DNA from: Akkermansia muciniphila
GTDB lineage: Bacteria; Verrucomicrobiota; Verrucomicrobiia; Verrucomicrobiales; Akkermansiaceae
Reading direction: 5' to 3'
DNA: 41,030 bases
NCBI GenBank assembly: GCA_945862285.1
Contig: CAMAYN010000010.1
Location: 1 to 41,030 of the forward strand
Shown: positions 24,465 to 36,200 of the stretch, one piece after another
Layout of the letters: every line of letters begins with the position of its first letter
How positions within the stretch are numbered: the first letter of the stretch is position 1
Program-made: the position numbers and the translations under genes
The notes under the pieces: model-generated
What the model was told of the DNA's origin: nothing
Databases searched by the model: none
Seen by the model: the letters and a program-made list of their open reading frames with translations, nothing else

Positions 24465-27287
24465 TTAGCGCGATGCATAGGCCTCGACGCTGTCACAGGT
24501 GCAAACCAGATTGCGATCTCCGTGGACGTTATCGATCCTGCCGACACTGGGCCAGAATTTATGAATTTTCAAATAGGGCAGGGGATAGGCGGCGACTTCG
24601 CGGCTGTATGGATGATGCCACTCGCCACAAATGACCGCCGTAGCAGGGTGGGGGGCATTTTTTAGCGGATTGTCATTGCGGGGGAAAACGCCATGAATCA
24701 CTTGTTGGATTTCGCCATGAATGGAGACCATTGCATCGCAAAATCGATCCAGTTCCACCTTGGATTCGGATTCCGTGGGTTCGATCATCAATGTCCCGGC
24801 GACGGGCCATGACATGGTCGGCGAGTGATAGCCATAGTCCATCAGGCGTTTCGCTACGTCTTCGACAGTAATGCCGCTTTGCTCGCTAAGCGGACGGATG
24901 TCGATGATACATTCGTGGGCAACCAGTCCCTTATTTCCTGTGTAGAGGATGGGGAAATAGTTGGCCAGTCGGCGCGCCATGTAGTTGGCGTTTAGAATGG
25001 CGATTTCGGTCGCCGTGCGTAAGCCATCGGGTCCCATCATTTGAATGTACATCCAGGAAATGGTGTTGATGGAAGCGCTGCCAAATGGAGCGGCGCAAAC
25101 GGCTCCTTGTTTTTGATCGAGGGCGAAGTGTCCGGGTAAAAATGGCACGAGTTGTTTGGCAACCCCGATCGGCCCGACACCGGGACCACCGCCGCCATGA
25201 GGAATGCAGAAGGTTTTGTGGAGATTTAGGTGACAAACATCGGCACCGATAAAGCCTGGGCTGGTCAAGCCGACTTGGGCGTTCATGTTGGCACCGTCCA
25301 TATAGACTTGTCCGCCTGCTTGATGAATGACTTCACAAATTTCTTTCACAGATTCCTCAAAAACGCCGTGCGTGGAGGGGTAGGTGATCATCAAAGCGGC
25401 CAAATTTTCGTGATGTTCGGCTGTGCGGGCTTTCAGGTCTTCTAGATCGATGTTACCTGCATCATCGCATTTCACGCCGACAACCTTGAATCCGCACATC
25501 ACCGCGGATGCGGGGTTGGTGCCGTGAGCAGAAACGGGGATTAGACAAATGTTTCTATGTCCTTCGTTTCTGGATTGGTGATAGCCAAGGATAGCCAATA
25601 GTCCGGCGTATTCGCCCTGCGATCCGGCATTGGGTTGCAGAGAAACAGCGGCAAATCCGGTGATATCGGCGAGCCACTGCGATAGCTCTGCTAACATGGT
25701 CATGTAGCCTTCTGCTTGATTGGTAGGAACAAACGGATGTAAGGATGCTACTTCGGGCCAACTTAGCGGCATCATTTCCGAGGTGGCATTCAGCTTCATG
25801 GTACAGGAACCAAGGGCAATCATGGATTCATTGAGCGCCAAGTCTTTCGATTCGAGGCGTTTCATGTAGCGCAACATTTCATGTTCGGAATGGAAGCTGC
25901 GGAATACTTTTTGGAGTAAAATTTCAGAAGTTCTTGCGTGAATGCCAAGGTCGATTGGGGGAGCGGAATCGGCGATTTTTGCTCCAAATATGGCGGCGAG
26001 ATTGCATAGATCTTCATCCGTGACCGTTTCATCGAGGGAAATGCCGATTTCGCCTGTTTCATAGCGGCGGAAGTTGTATCCAGCGGCACAAGCAGCGGCA
26101 ATGATCTCCTCGGTTCGTTCTGCGGTGTGGATGGTGATCGTATCGAAAATCACACCCTCTTCGCAGTTGTATCCGGCATTTTTTAGGGAATCGCGCAGAG
26201 TTAAGGTTTTGTCATGAATGCTTTGGGCGATGTGGCGCAGGCCTTGTGGGCCGTGGTAAACGGCATACATGGAGGCCATGACGGCGAGCAAAACTTGGGC
26301 GGTGCAAATGTTGGACGTTGCCTTATCGCGACGAATGTGCTGCTCGCGTGTTTGCAGGGAGAGTCGGAAGCCGGATCTTCCGTAGGCATCGAGCGAGACG
26401 CCGATGAGTCGTCCGGGGATTTTTCTTTTCAGGGCATCTTTGCATGCCATGAAACCCGCGTGAGGGCCGCCAAATCCCATCGGCACGCCGAATCGTTGGG
26501 CACTGCCAACGCAAACATCGGCACCGATTTCCCCAGGGGCGCGCAGTAGAGTCAAGGCCAGTAAATCCGTGGCGGCGATGCTTATGATGCCAGCGGCGCG
26601 GCATTTGGCGAATAAGGAGGAAAAATCATCCACGCGGCCTCTTGTATCGGGATATTGGACCACAATGGCAAATAAGCCTTTTGTTTCCGTAAGATTGAGG
26701 AAGTGGGGATCGCCAACTTCGACAGCAACCCCGAGCGGTGTGGCCCGAGTGCGAATGACATCGATGGTTTGTGGATGACAGCGATCCGAAACAAAAATGA
26801 TTGTGCCATTGGGTTTATTGGCGAGTGCTAGGCTCATCGCCTCAGCCGCTGCGGTGCCTTCGTCGAGTAATGACGCATTGGCTACATCAAGTCCGCATAA
26901 ATCTGCCACCATGGTTTGAAAATTTAACAGAGCTTCCAATCGTCCTTGGGCAATTTCCGCCTGATACGGCGTGTAGGCGGTGTACCAGCCGGGATTTTCT
27001 AAAATATTACGTTGAATCACCGCCGGAACGTGAGTGCCGTAATATCCTTGGCCGATGAGGGATTTTTTTACAATATTGCGGCTCATGATCGCCTTCAATC
27101 GGCTGAGGGCGGCGGGCTCGCTCAAGGCATTTGGTAGATCCATTTGCCGTTGATCCCTGATCACTGCGGGAACGGCATCGGAAATCATGCCAGCAAGATC
27201 CTCATATCCGCAATCCGTGAGCATCGCTTGGCGATCTGTGTCGTTAACTCCTAAATGTCGGCTGCAAAAATCGTGGTAAATTTTCAT
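24465..27287 (-). CDS. gcvP: Glycine dehydrogenase (decarboxylating), glycine cleavage P protein
   Basis: A 940-residue pyridoxal-phosphate enzyme that decarboxylates glycine and passes the aminomethyl group to lipoyl H protein. Both halves of the single-chain form are present: [37 protein letters not shown] and [20 protein letters not shown] in the first; [59 protein letters not shown] and the cofactor lysine in [20 protein letters not shown] in the second. The length is normal, and the C-terminal [20 protein letters not shown] is intact. gcvT and gcvH are not adjacent. A stem-loop at 27291-27329 ends 4 nt before the ATG. Confidence 0.97.
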   Translation of the reverse strand: MKIYHDFCSRHLGVNDTDRQAMLTDCGYEDLAGMISDAVPAVIRDQRQMDLPNALSEPAALSRLKAIMSRNIVKKSLIGQGYYGTHVPAVIQRNILENPGWYTAYTPYQAEIAQGRLEALLNFQTMVADLCGLDVANASLLDEGTAAAEAMSLALANKPNGTIIFVSDRCHPQTIDVIRTRATPLGVAVEVGDPHFLNLTETKGLFAIVVQYPDTRGRVDDFSSLFAKCRAAGIISIAATDLLALTLLRAPGEIGADVCVGSAQRFGVPMGFGGPHAGFMACKDALKRKIPGRLIGVSLDAYGRSGFRLSLQTREQHIRRDKATSNICTAQVLLAVMASMYAVYHGPQGLRHIAQSIHDKTLTLRDSLKNAGYNCEEGVIFDTITIHTAERTEEIIAAACAAGYNFRRYETGEIGISLDETVTDEDLCNLAAIFGAKIADSAPPIDLGIHARTSEILLQKVFRSFHSEHEMLRYMKRLESKDLALNESMIALGSCTMKLNATSEMMPLSWPEVASLHPFVPTNQAEGYMTMLAELSQWLADITGFAAVSLQPNAGSQGEYAGLLAILGYHQSRNEGHRNICLIPVSAHGTNPASAVMCGFKVVGVKCDDAGNIDLEDLKARTAEHHENLAALMITYPSTHGVFEESVKEICEVIHQAGGQVYMDGANMNAQVGLTSPGFIGADVCHLNLHKTFCIPHGGGGPGVGPIGVAKQLVPFLPGHFALDQKQGAVCAAPFGSASINTISWMYIQMMGPDGLRTATEIAILNANYMARRLANYFPILYTGNKGLVAHECIIDIRPLSEQSGITVEDVAKRLMDYGYHSPTMSWPVAGTLMIEPTESESKVELDRFCDAMVSIHGEIQQVIHGVFPRNDNPLKNAPHPATAVICGEWHHPYSREVAAYPLPYLKIHKFWPSVGRIDNVHGDRNLVCTCDSVEAYASR

Positions 27288-27290
27288 AAA

Positions 27291-27329
27291 AATGCGTAGT
27301 CATGCCGATTTCGGCATGAGGTGCGCATT
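27291..27329 (-). promoter_or_regulatory. Two-part stem-loop directly before gcvP
   Basis: An 8-bp perfect inner stem CATGCCGA/TCGGCATG (27301-27318) is enclosed by an outer AATGCG/CGCATT stem (27291-27296 with 27324-27329). On the minus strand it is followed by a short T-run and then the gcvP ATG at 27287. It can act as a terminator for the upstream membrane-protein gene and/or hide the gcvP ribosome site. It is too small for a glycine riboswitch. Confidence 0.55.
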
Positions 27330-27331
27330 CC

Positions 27332-27805
27332 TTAATCCCGATTTGATTGCTTCGCAACGCTGATTTGAAAAAATCGCGACTGGTCTTTGCCGAGTCTTAT
27401 CACCGCAAGGCTAGCGACGATCATGGCAGTTAATTCGAGTATTTTACGAGGGTAATAAACGGCTTCGATACTTATGCCGAAGCATCCGCAACGCAAGTCA
27501 ATGCCACGCCACCAAGCGGAGCCGACGGCGGCGAAAAAGACAATCGATAGCAAAAGCGACCAGTAGGCACTGCCGCCACGACAGAAATCAGCAACAAGGC
27601 AAATTCCAACGATCAATTCAAGCCACGGCAGGCCATAAGCGATGATTTCTGTCCAAGGTGCTTGGAGAAACGAAAATTTAAAATTGCGCAAATCCTGCAA
27701 AAATGAAGCAGATCCATCATAGAGCTTGTTGCCGCTGGCATAGACAAAAGTGGCTCCCAAGCAAATTTGTGCGAATACACGGATGATGTGCCTATATCGT
27801 GTCAT
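27332..27805 (-). CDS. MauE/DoxX-family membrane protein
   Basis: About 157 residues with four hydrophobic helices: IRVFAQICLGATFVYASGNK, WTEIIAYGLPWLELIVGICL, WSLLLSIVFFAAVGSAW and ILELTAMIVASLAVI. The loop GIDLRCGCFG carries the CxCFG motif of MauE-like proteins, which support disulfide formation or redox maturation of periplasmic proteins. ATG 27805 (MTRYRHIIRV) is preferred; an upstream in-frame start at 27841 adds 12 residues. It is 44 bp upstream of gcvP with a hairpin between. Confidence 0.78.
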   Translation of the reverse strand: MTRYRHIIRVFAQICLGATFVYASGNKLYDGSASFLQDLRNFKFSFLQAPWTEIIAYGLPWLELIVGICLVADFCRGGSAYWSLLLSIVFFAAVGSAWWRGIDLRCGCFGISIEAVYYPRKILELTAMIVASLAVIRLGKDQSRFFQISVAKQSNRD

Positions 27806-28090
27806 GAAAAATGATCTAATGCAGTTCCCCTGATTCGCCAAGCAACAAAGTAGAATCGTCCATGATATTCTAAATTTAAAATATGCAAATGCTTAGCTTT
27901 GCGAAATAGTTTATTTGATCGAAATAAGTTTCATCATTTTTTTCTTTGCGGTTAGAATTTGAATCGATAAGAGATCGTTGCAGAAGTATTCATGCTTAGC
28001 ACAGAATATGGTTATGTATCGAGAACTATGACAGCAAATCTGGTTAAAATCAATAGTGGGGAATCGAAATTTGGTAGAATTGTATTTTCA

Positions 28091-30217
28091 ATGCTGCATC
28101 ATTTATCATCTCGGCAAACGGTAGCTCTACTCATCATTTTATGTGCTTTAATCGGTAAGCTCTCAGCCCAAATTCCAGCAACGATTACTCTTAGCAACCT
28201 CGCACATCGATATGACGGTAATCCCAAAGCCGTAATCGCCACAACTTCCCCAGTTGGTCTTTCCATTTCGATAACCTATGCTGGGCAATCTTCGCCGCCT
28301 GTAAATGCGGGCTTATATAGTGTGGTCGCGAGAATCACCGATCCAGCGTACTCAGGGACTGCCACGGCAACTTTGAGAATTGCTAAAGCGAATCAAACTA
28401 TCAGCATCGACGCAGTTCCCGATCAAATTCTGGGAAGTCCTCAATATCAAGTTGTGGCAAAAGCGACGAGTGGATTACCTATTTCCCGATGGGATAGTTC
28501 GAATCCTTCCGTAGCTATAATCAACAATTCAGGTTTGGTAACAATAGTAGGAGCAGGACAAACATCGATAATCGCAAGACAAACGGGAGATCTCAATTTC
28601 AACGCAGCGAATATGGTCGGCATTCCACTTAATGTTTTCCCTTCAAATGCGAGCTTGCCCCCAACAAGCCAAGAATTTATTTTCAATGCAAGTCCTCGCT
28701 CCGTTGTGCGAACGAACTTACCTACCGGCGAGGCCTCCTTAGTGACATACCGAAATTTGGCAGATGATGCTCCATCGGCAGTTCCTGAAGTAGTTTTTCA
28801 GAATGGTCCGGATACGCTGGATTTATCATACGCAAGTACGCCATTTACTCCACAGAATGTAATTTGGGCTCTTGGCAAATCGATAAAATTAGGAGGTGGT
28901 TCACGCCGACTCCATTCATGTGATGTAATATTGGTGAATACTGCACGATTTGAAAATGGGCACGCAAACTCGGTGAATTCCGCATGGTTAAATGCGAATC
29001 CTACTCTTTATGTGCCGCCAAAGACTGGTGTGTCAGTACCAGGAGATAGTGGAGGTTATTTTCATCCGATCACTGTATCGTTTTATGATTATGAATATGA
29101 TGCGAATACGACTCGAGATAGTTATAAGCTTTTAATCACAAAAACGGTCACTGCATTTATTCCGTGGCGTCCTCAATTCTTAGCAGATGGTTCTAATTAC
29201 CCTTGGAATGGTCTTGCCTGCCGCGTTTCCTTTGAATTTCCCGATAGTATTTTATTACCAGAAACACTCTTTGTTTCTGTTAGTTACAACACAAGTAATA
29301 CAGGAAAAATCCCAATAGGGATTACAGGGCCATACGATTTGCTGAATGTGGCAAATATTCCAAGTGAAGAATTTCCTAAAGTAGGTGATGTTTACTATCT
29401 GCCATCCACGTTGTTATATCAAGATTGGGTTTGGTATGGTGGATTGGCGGAAACTATCGGCCCGATGTTCCGAATCCGTGCCACGGAAACTACAGAAACG
29501 CTCGCCCCCCCTGTGGATGCTGGAATCTATGAAGTAAAAATTCAGTCGCCTGATTTTCCCGTTCTAAATGTGACCTCAAAGTGGACGATTCACAAGGCTC
29601 CTGTGCAGATTAGCGTGAATAACACCGAGCAAATATTTAACAATTCTCAGAAGAATGTGACAGTTGCTACGATTCCAACGGGAATTCCTACAACTACTAC
29701 GTACACTGGACTTGCTACACCACCGAGTGCCGCTGGGCGCTTCCCTTTCATCGTCGCAGCGAATCACAAAAACTACACAGGACAGATAGAAGGTGTAATG
29801 ACCGTAAAGCATACCGTTTCTTCTTGGAAAGATACTGTATTTGCGGGTAAAAACTTATCTCCTGAGCAAATCGACGATGCTGCCGATCCGAATGGCGATG
29901 GAATCAGTAATCTCATGGCCTATGCAACTAATTCAGATCCACTCAGCGGCAGCAGTAGTCCTATCTCGACTCTTGTTCCCGAAGAAAATCTTCTGAGTTT
30001 TACCTATCGCTCGAATGCCTTAGCAAGCGATATGATTTACACGGTGGAAATGGCGCATGATCTTTCGAAACCCGATCCATGGGTAGCCGTTGTGCCTGTT
30101 GATACTTCCGTTTTGTCGAGTGATGGAAACACGAAAGTCAATCGTATCCGCGTGGAAAAACCAAAAGATCAAAATCGTTGTTTTCTTCGTCTTAAGGTTC
30201 GGCGAGCCACTCCCTAA
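28091..30217 (+). CDS. Secreted MBG/BIG2-domain protein of unknown function
   Basis: About 708 residues from ATG 28091, which begins a signal peptide (MLHHLSSRQTVALLIILCAL, ending KLSAQ); in-frame TTG/ATG starts from 27992 only add hydrophilic residues. Order: MBG-type repeat (TITLSNLAHRYDGNPKAVIA, YAGQSSPPVNAGLYSVVARI), a BIG2-like repeat (PSVAIINNSGLVTIVGAGQT), a unique ~330-residue beta-rich central region, a second MBG repeat (AGRFPFIVAANHKNYTGQIE), then a verrucomicrobial terminal module with the Ca-binding-like DDAADPNGDGISNLMAYATN and a strand-rich tail. The likely location is outside or on the cell surface. It shares the MBG/BIG2 pair with the protease at 1-3338. Confidence 0.82.
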   Translation: MLHHLSSRQTVALLIILCALIGKLSAQIPATITLSNLAHRYDGNPKAVIATTSPVGLSISITYAGQSSPPVNAGLYSVVARITDPAYSGTATATLRIAKANQTISIDAVPDQILGSPQYQVVAKATSGLPISRWDSSNPSVAIINNSGLVTIVGAGQTSIIARQTGDLNFNAANMVGIPLNVFPSNASLPPTSQEFIFNASPRSVVRTNLPTGEASLVTYRNLADDAPSAVPEVVFQNGPDTLDLSYASTPFTPQNVIWALGKSIKLGGGSRRLHSCDVILVNTARFENGHANSVNSAWLNANPTLYVPPKTGVSVPGDSGGYFHPITVSFYDYEYDANTTRDSYKLLITKTVTAFIPWRPQFLADGSNYPWNGLACRVSFEFPDSILLPETLFVSVSYNTSNTGKIPIGITGPYDLLNVANIPSEEFPKVGDVYYLPSTLLYQDWVWYGGLAETIGPMFRIRATETTETLAPPVDAGIYEVKIQSPDFPVLNVTSKWTIHKAPVQISVNNTEQIFNNSQKNVTVATIPTGIPTTTTYTGLATPPSAAGRFPFIVAANHKNYTGQIEGVMTVKHTVSSWKDTVFAGKNLSPEQIDDAADPNGDGISNLMAYATNSDPLSGSSSPISTLVPEENLLSFTYRSNALASDMIYTVEMAHDLSKPDPWVAVVPVDTSVLSSDGNTKVNRIRVEKPKDQNRCFLRLKVRRATP

Positions 30218-30249
30218 ACACGGTCACAGGTTCGCTCACCGCTTTATGC

Positions 30250-31971
30250 TTGCACTTGGGATCGATTGAATTATTTTCTCCGTCCGCGAATGTCGAAGAA
30301 TGCCACGCATGGATTCCTACATTGTGCCGGAATAACCAACTAACGACTTTGGGCTTTTGGGATAACATAAAACGCTGGAAACTCGCTCAACAGGGGCTTT
30401 CTTCTGGGAAAAAACGCCGCGTTTACGACGCTGACGAACGCATTTCTGCAAAGCTCGACGGCAGTATATGGTTAAGTTGGGTCATTTACATGATCTTTCT
30501 TTTCGGGATGCAGCTCATCACTCTGGCTGACTGGCCAAGTAATTCTGCTGGGTGGAAAAATTTCATCGCGATTACCATTTTTTCCATAACCGCCATTTTC
30601 GTAACCAAAGCGGGAAATCATGGGAAAAAAGCCTGTAATGCTAGCTCCATCTTGCTACTAGGAGGAATCCTATTGCAAATGCTATTCCTCCGCTTGATTT
30701 GCTTGCGAGTGGATGCCTCAGCTTGGCCGCAGATGTACAAACTGCTGCTGATGCCGTTTACCTTTGCGCCCATTGTTCATGCCGTGCTGCTGGGTCGTCG
30801 AGAAGCCACGTTTAGCTCTGTATTCGTGAGCATTTGTGGTTGTTTGTTAATGCCCACGGATTATGTCGTCACATTCATGGTCATCAGCTTGGTCAGTGGT
30901 ATGACGGCTACTGTATTAACTTATAAAATCCGCCGTCGGGCTGAGCTTTTGCGAGTCGGGCTGATTATTGGCGCACTTTCCATCGTGCTATCGCTGGCGT
31001 TTGGCATCTTGCTAGAATCACCTCTTCTTGGTGCTTCGTTTTGGCTACGCTGGGTTCCCGTCGTTTGTTGTTTTTCGATAGCCTATTTCACGGCGTTGTT
31101 TGTTAGCGGTTTCTTACCTTTACTGGAAAGTGCTTTTTCTACCACCACAAATATTAGCTGGCTGGAGCTCGGTGATCTGAATCATCCGTTGTTAAAACGC
31201 TTACAACTCAATGCCCCTGGCACGTTCCATCACAGCTTGGTGATGGCTTCGCTGGCTGAAGCTGCTGCCGAAGCGATCGGTGCGAACGCTGCGATGTGCC
31301 GTGCTTGTGCGTATTTTCATGATGTAGGGAAATTGAGCAAACCAGATTATTTCATCGAAAATTTATCAGATGATGCCGAAAACCCTCACAATGCGCTCAC
31401 ACCAAACATGAGTGCTCTCGTCATCATCGCTCACGTCAAAGACGGAGTTGATCTAGCATTGAAGCACAAATTAAACCACCGCATCATCGACGCGATTCTT
31501 GAACATCATGGTGATACTTTAGTCTATTATTTCTATCGAAAAGCTCAGGAGCAACGCCTCGCAGAAGAAGAGAAAGTAGGAAAAGGCTTAGGCAATACCG
31601 AAGATTTACCTTACGTGGATGAGAAGAATTTCCGCTACCCTGGGCCACGTCCACGATCAAAGGAGACAGGCATTCTCAGCTTGGCGGATGCGATTGAAAG
31701 TGCCTCTCGAACAATCAAGAAACCCACACCCGTTAAGATCAAAAATTTAGTGGACGAAATCGTCAAAGCCCGCTGGTCCGATGGACAACTCGACGATTGT
31801 CCGCTGACGATGAGCGATCTCAATAAAATCAAAGATAGCTTTGCCTATACCCTACGCAGTATGTTGCATAACAGAATAAGTTACAAAACTGAGGATCAAT
31901 CTGAGAAAAAATCGAAATCGGATTCCTCTCTCGGACGCGAGATTCCTGCCACTGATCGTATCAAACCATGA
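30250..31971 (+). CDS. 7TM-HD phosphohydrolase (PgpH/YqfF-like) without the extracellular domain
   Basis: About 573 residues. Several membrane helices occupy ~75-310 (WLSWVIYMIFLFGMQLITL, FMVISLVSGMTATVLTY, GLIIGALSIVLSLAFGILL). A cytoplasmic HD domain follows: LLKRLQLNAPGTFHHSLVMA, ACAYFHDVGKLSKPDYF (HD pair) and IIDAILEHHGDTLVYYFYRK. In PgpH the HD domain hydrolyses cyclic di-AMP, and a large 7TMR-HDED sensor lies outside the membrane at the N-terminus; here only ~70 residues precede the first helix, so that sensor is missing. No ATG start fits; TTG 30250 or TTG 30349 (LGFWDNIKRWKLA) are likely. It overlaps ybeY by 4 nt, the usual pgpH-ybeY order. Confidence 0.88.
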   Translation: MHLGSIELFSPSANVEECHAWIPTLCRNNQLTTLGFWDNIKRWKLAQQGLSSGKKRRVYDADERISAKLDGSIWLSWVIYMIFLFGMQLITLADWPSNSAGWKNFIAITIFSITAIFVTKAGNHGKKACNASSILLLGGILLQMLFLRLICLRVDASAWPQMYKLLLMPFTFAPIVHAVLLGRREATFSSVFVSICGCLLMPTDYVVTFMVISLVSGMTATVLTYKIRRRAELLRVGLIIGALSIVLSLAFGILLESPLLGASFWLRWVPVVCCFSIAYFTALFVSGFLPLLESAFSTTTNISWLELGDLNHPLLKRLQLNAPGTFHHSLVMASLAEAAAEAIGANAAMCRACAYFHDVGKLSKPDYFIENLSDDAENPHNALTPNMSALVIIAHVKDGVDLALKHKLNHRIIDAILEHHGDTLVYYFYRKAQEQRLAEEEKVGKGLGNTEDLPYVDEKNFRYPGPRPRSKETGILSLADAIESASRTIKKPTPVKIKNLVDEIVKARWSDGQLDDCPLTMSDLNKIKDSFAYTLRSMLHNRISYKTEDQSEKKSKSDSSLGREIPATDRIKP

Positions 31972-32423
31972 TTACTGTAGATTTTCAAAACCATCAAGAT
32001 GAAGTGGTCATCGATGCGCCACTGTGTGACTGGATTTGGGAAACGTTGCCACAAGTCATCCGCGAAGTCCGTGCCGTCTCTCTGCCGTCTTCTGTATTTC
32101 TCGAACTTGTAGAAATCGACATCGCCTTCATCAATCAAATCGCCAGCGATCAAGCACACCGGCAGTTTATGAACATTCCCGGTGCCACGGATGTCATCAC
32201 TTTCAATCACGGCGAACTCCTCATTTGTCCAATGGTGGCAGAACGCCAATCTGCTGAATATGACGAACCGCTATGGCGGGAATTGATGCGTTACATCGTC
32301 CACGGTTGCCTACACCTCGCTGGCTATGATGATCAAGATGAAGAATCCTCAAACATCATGCATGATCAGCAAGAAAAAATCGTTTTCGCGCTTCCTCCGC
32401 ACGATCTAGCAAACCATCAGTAA
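31968..32423 (+). CDS. ybeY: Endoribonuclease YbeY (rRNA maturation factor)
   Basis: A 151-residue UPF0054 protein acting in 16S rRNA 3' processing and ribosome quality control. Landmarks: VEIDIAFINQIASDQAHRQF, PGATDVITFNHGELLICP and metal motif HGCLHLAGYDDQDEES. The canonical zinc motif is H-x3-H-x5-H; here the third position is Asp (GYDD), so metal would be held by two His and one Asp if functional. The start ATG overlaps the HD gene stop (ATGA). It ends about 120 bp before uppS. Confidence 0.92.
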   Translation: MITVDFQNHQDEVVIDAPLCDWIWETLPQVIREVRAVSLPSSVFLELVEIDIAFINQIASDQAHRQFMNIPGATDVITFNHGELLICPMVAERQSAEYDEPLWRELMRYIVHGCLHLAGYDDQDEESSNIMHDQQEKIVFALPPHDLANHQ

Positions 32424-32540
32424 AATGATTTGACCCCCGCTTGATTCATCGGCAATTTCTTTTCCGCAGTGATCTGCCACACATCCATCGAAATCTGAAA
32501 TTGATAAAAATTTCACACAATTTCCATCAGGAGTTCATCG

Positions 32541-33284
<744 letters not shown>

Positions 33285-33293
33285 CGAAGTCGC

Positions 33294-36200
33294 ATGCCCC
33301 GCATCTTGTCAGAAGCCGATTGGCATTACCCACCGGAACTTCCCGTCGTTGGATGTCGCCAGCAAATCCTCAACGCCCTACGCCAGCATGATGTCGTCGT
33401 CGTCGTCAGCGAGACCGGCTCCGGAAAAACCACCCAACTCCCGAAAATGGTCGCCGAGGTTCTTCAGGAAATCTACGCCGACAAAATGCGCCTCATCGCC
33501 GTCACCCAGCCGCGCCGCATCGCCGCCGTCAGCGTAGCGCGTCGCGTCGCCGAGGAAATCAAACTCCCCCTCGGCGACTACGTCGGCTACCAAGTCCGCT
33601 TCGATGACAAACGCTCCGCCGCCACCCGCATCAAGTTCATGACCGATGGCATTCTCCTTGCCGAAACCCAAGGCGATCCCAATCTCTCCCATTACGACGC
33701 CATCCTCCTCGACGAAGCCCACGAGCGCTCGCTCAACATCGATTTCCTCCTCGGCTATCTTCGCCAACTCCGGAAATCCCGACCGAATCTAAAAATCGTC
33801 ATCTCCTCCGCCACCCTCGACGCCGGTGCCTTCGCCGAGTTTTTCCGCGACGGCGAAAAGGAAGTGCCCGTCATCGTTTCCGAAGGCCGTACCTTCCCCG
33901 TCGATGAAATTTTCCTCCCGCCCGACGAGGACGAAGACCCGAATCAACACATCGCCCGCGCCGTTGACAGCCTCACCCGCCGCGACCCCGCTGGCGACAT
34001 CCTCATCTTCCTCCCCGGCGAAAAAGAAATCCGCGACTGCGCGGATGCCCTCGAAGGCCGCAACTACCCTCGCACCGAGGTGCTGCCACTCTTCGCCCGC
34101 CTCGGCATGGCCGACCAACAACGCATCTTCTCCCCAGGGCCATTGCGCCGCATCATCCTCGCCACCAACGTCGCAGAGACCTCGCTCACCATCCCGCGCA
34201 TCACCAGCGTCGTCGATACCGGCCTCGCCCGCATCAGCCGCTGGAGTCCCACCCGTGGCGTGCAACGCCTACAAATCGAACCCGTCAGCAAAGCCAGCGC
34301 CCGCCAACGCAAAGGCCGCTGCGGTCGCGTCAAGGCCGGCACCTGCGTCCGCCTCTTCAGCGAGGACGATTTCGCCGAACGCCCCGAATTCACCGATCCA
34401 GAAATCCGCCGCAGTTCCCTCGCCGGCGTCATCCTGCGCATGATTTCCCTCGGCCTGCCCGACATCGACGAATTCCCCCTCATCGATCCCCCCACCCCCA
34501 AAGCCATCAGCGAAGGCTACCGCACCCTGCGCGAAGTCGGTGCCATCACCAAAGAGCGCAAATTGACCGATGACGGCAGCCAAATGGCACGCATGCCCGT
34601 CGATCCCCGCCTCGCCCGCATGCTCCTCGCCGCCCGCGAGGAAAATGTCCTCAACGAGATGCTGCCCGTCATCGCCGCCCTCGAAAGCCAAGACCCACGC
34701 GAGCGCCCCGCCGAAAAAGCCAAAGAAGCCGATGCCGCCCACGCCCGCTGGAAACACCCCTCCTCCGACTTCCTCACCCTCCTGCGCATCTGGCTCGACC
34801 TCGCCCGCTTCCGCGAAAATGAAGGGAAAAATCGCAACCTCAACTGGCGGCGCAATGCCCTGCGGAAATTCACCTCCCAAACCTTCCTCAGCTTCCGCCG
34901 CGTCCTCGAATGGGCCAACGTCCACGACGAACTCCGCGAACTTCTCGAACGCGAACTCCGCTGGCAAATCCCCCCCCCACGCACCACGGGCGATGCGAAC
35001 GCCGCCGACTTCCAAGCCCTCCACGATCCCTTCCACCGCGCCCTCCTCGCTGGCGCCCCACGCCAATTCGCCCTCTGGGACATTCAGGAAAATATCTACC
35101 GCATCGGCAGCGGCGGCACCTGCTCGCTCTTCCCTGGTTCTGCTCTCTTCGGCGGCAAACGCTTCGACTGGCTGCTCGTCATGGAAGTCGTGGAAACATC
35201 CCGCCTTTTCGCCCGCCGCGCCGCCCGCCTTGACCCCGCATGGATCGAGCAAGTCGCCCCGCACCTTTGCAGCTACCGTTACAGCCACGGCGCATGGGAC
35301 ATCGCCCAAGGCGCCGTCTATGCCAAAGAAACCGTGCTCTGCGGCGGCATGGTCATCGCCAAAGACCGCCGCGTCCACCTTGGCCGCATTGATCTCCCAG
35401 CCGCCCGCGAAATCTTCATCCGCGAGGCCCTCATCCAGCATGCCATCACCTCCCCATGCCCCAGCCTCACCGCGCTGAAAAAACTCAAAGAACAAGTCAC
35501 CGCCCTCGAAGTCAAACTCCGCCGCCCCGACCATTTCTGGAGCGAAGATAATCTTTTCGCCTTCTTTAACCAACACATCCCCGCCGGCATGTGTACCGCC
35601 AAGGCCTTTCACGATTGGCGCGCCACTAACGAAAAAATCATCACTCCCACCCTCGCCGACGTCGTCTGGGACATCGAAGCCCTCGGCCAAGCCGATGATT
35701 TCCCCGATACCCTCCACCACGCCGATCAAGAATACAGCATCTACTACGCCATGGCGCCCGGTGCCGCCGACGATGGCGTGACCATCGGCATCCACATCGA
35801 TCAACTCGCCGATTTCCCCGACATCCTCTGCGAATGGGGCGTGCCAGGCCACCTCCCCGAACGCGTCGAATTCCTCGTCCGCCGCCTTCCCAAAGATCTC
35901 CGCAAAGCCTGCCAACCCATCGCCACCTTCGTTGACGATTTCTGCGACCTTTGGGCCCGCGCCCCCAAAACCATTAGCCTCCGCACCGCCCTCGCCGATG
36001 CCGTCCGCGCCCGCGTCCGCTACCACGTCCCCGAGTCCGACATCGAACTCGATTCCCTCCCCGCAGAATGGATCGTCAAATGCTGGATCTGCGACGACGA
36101 CGGCAACGAACTCGCCATCGGCAAAAATCCCGCCCACCTCCGCGAAAAACTCCAATCCTACCTCCGCGACCGACTCATCGAACACGCCAACGCCGACTGG

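Noticed and set aside
27291-27329. Glycine riboswitch before gcvP
   Set aside because: Only about 44 nt separate the genes and the structure is a single stem-loop; a glycine aptamer needs roughly 90 nt or more.
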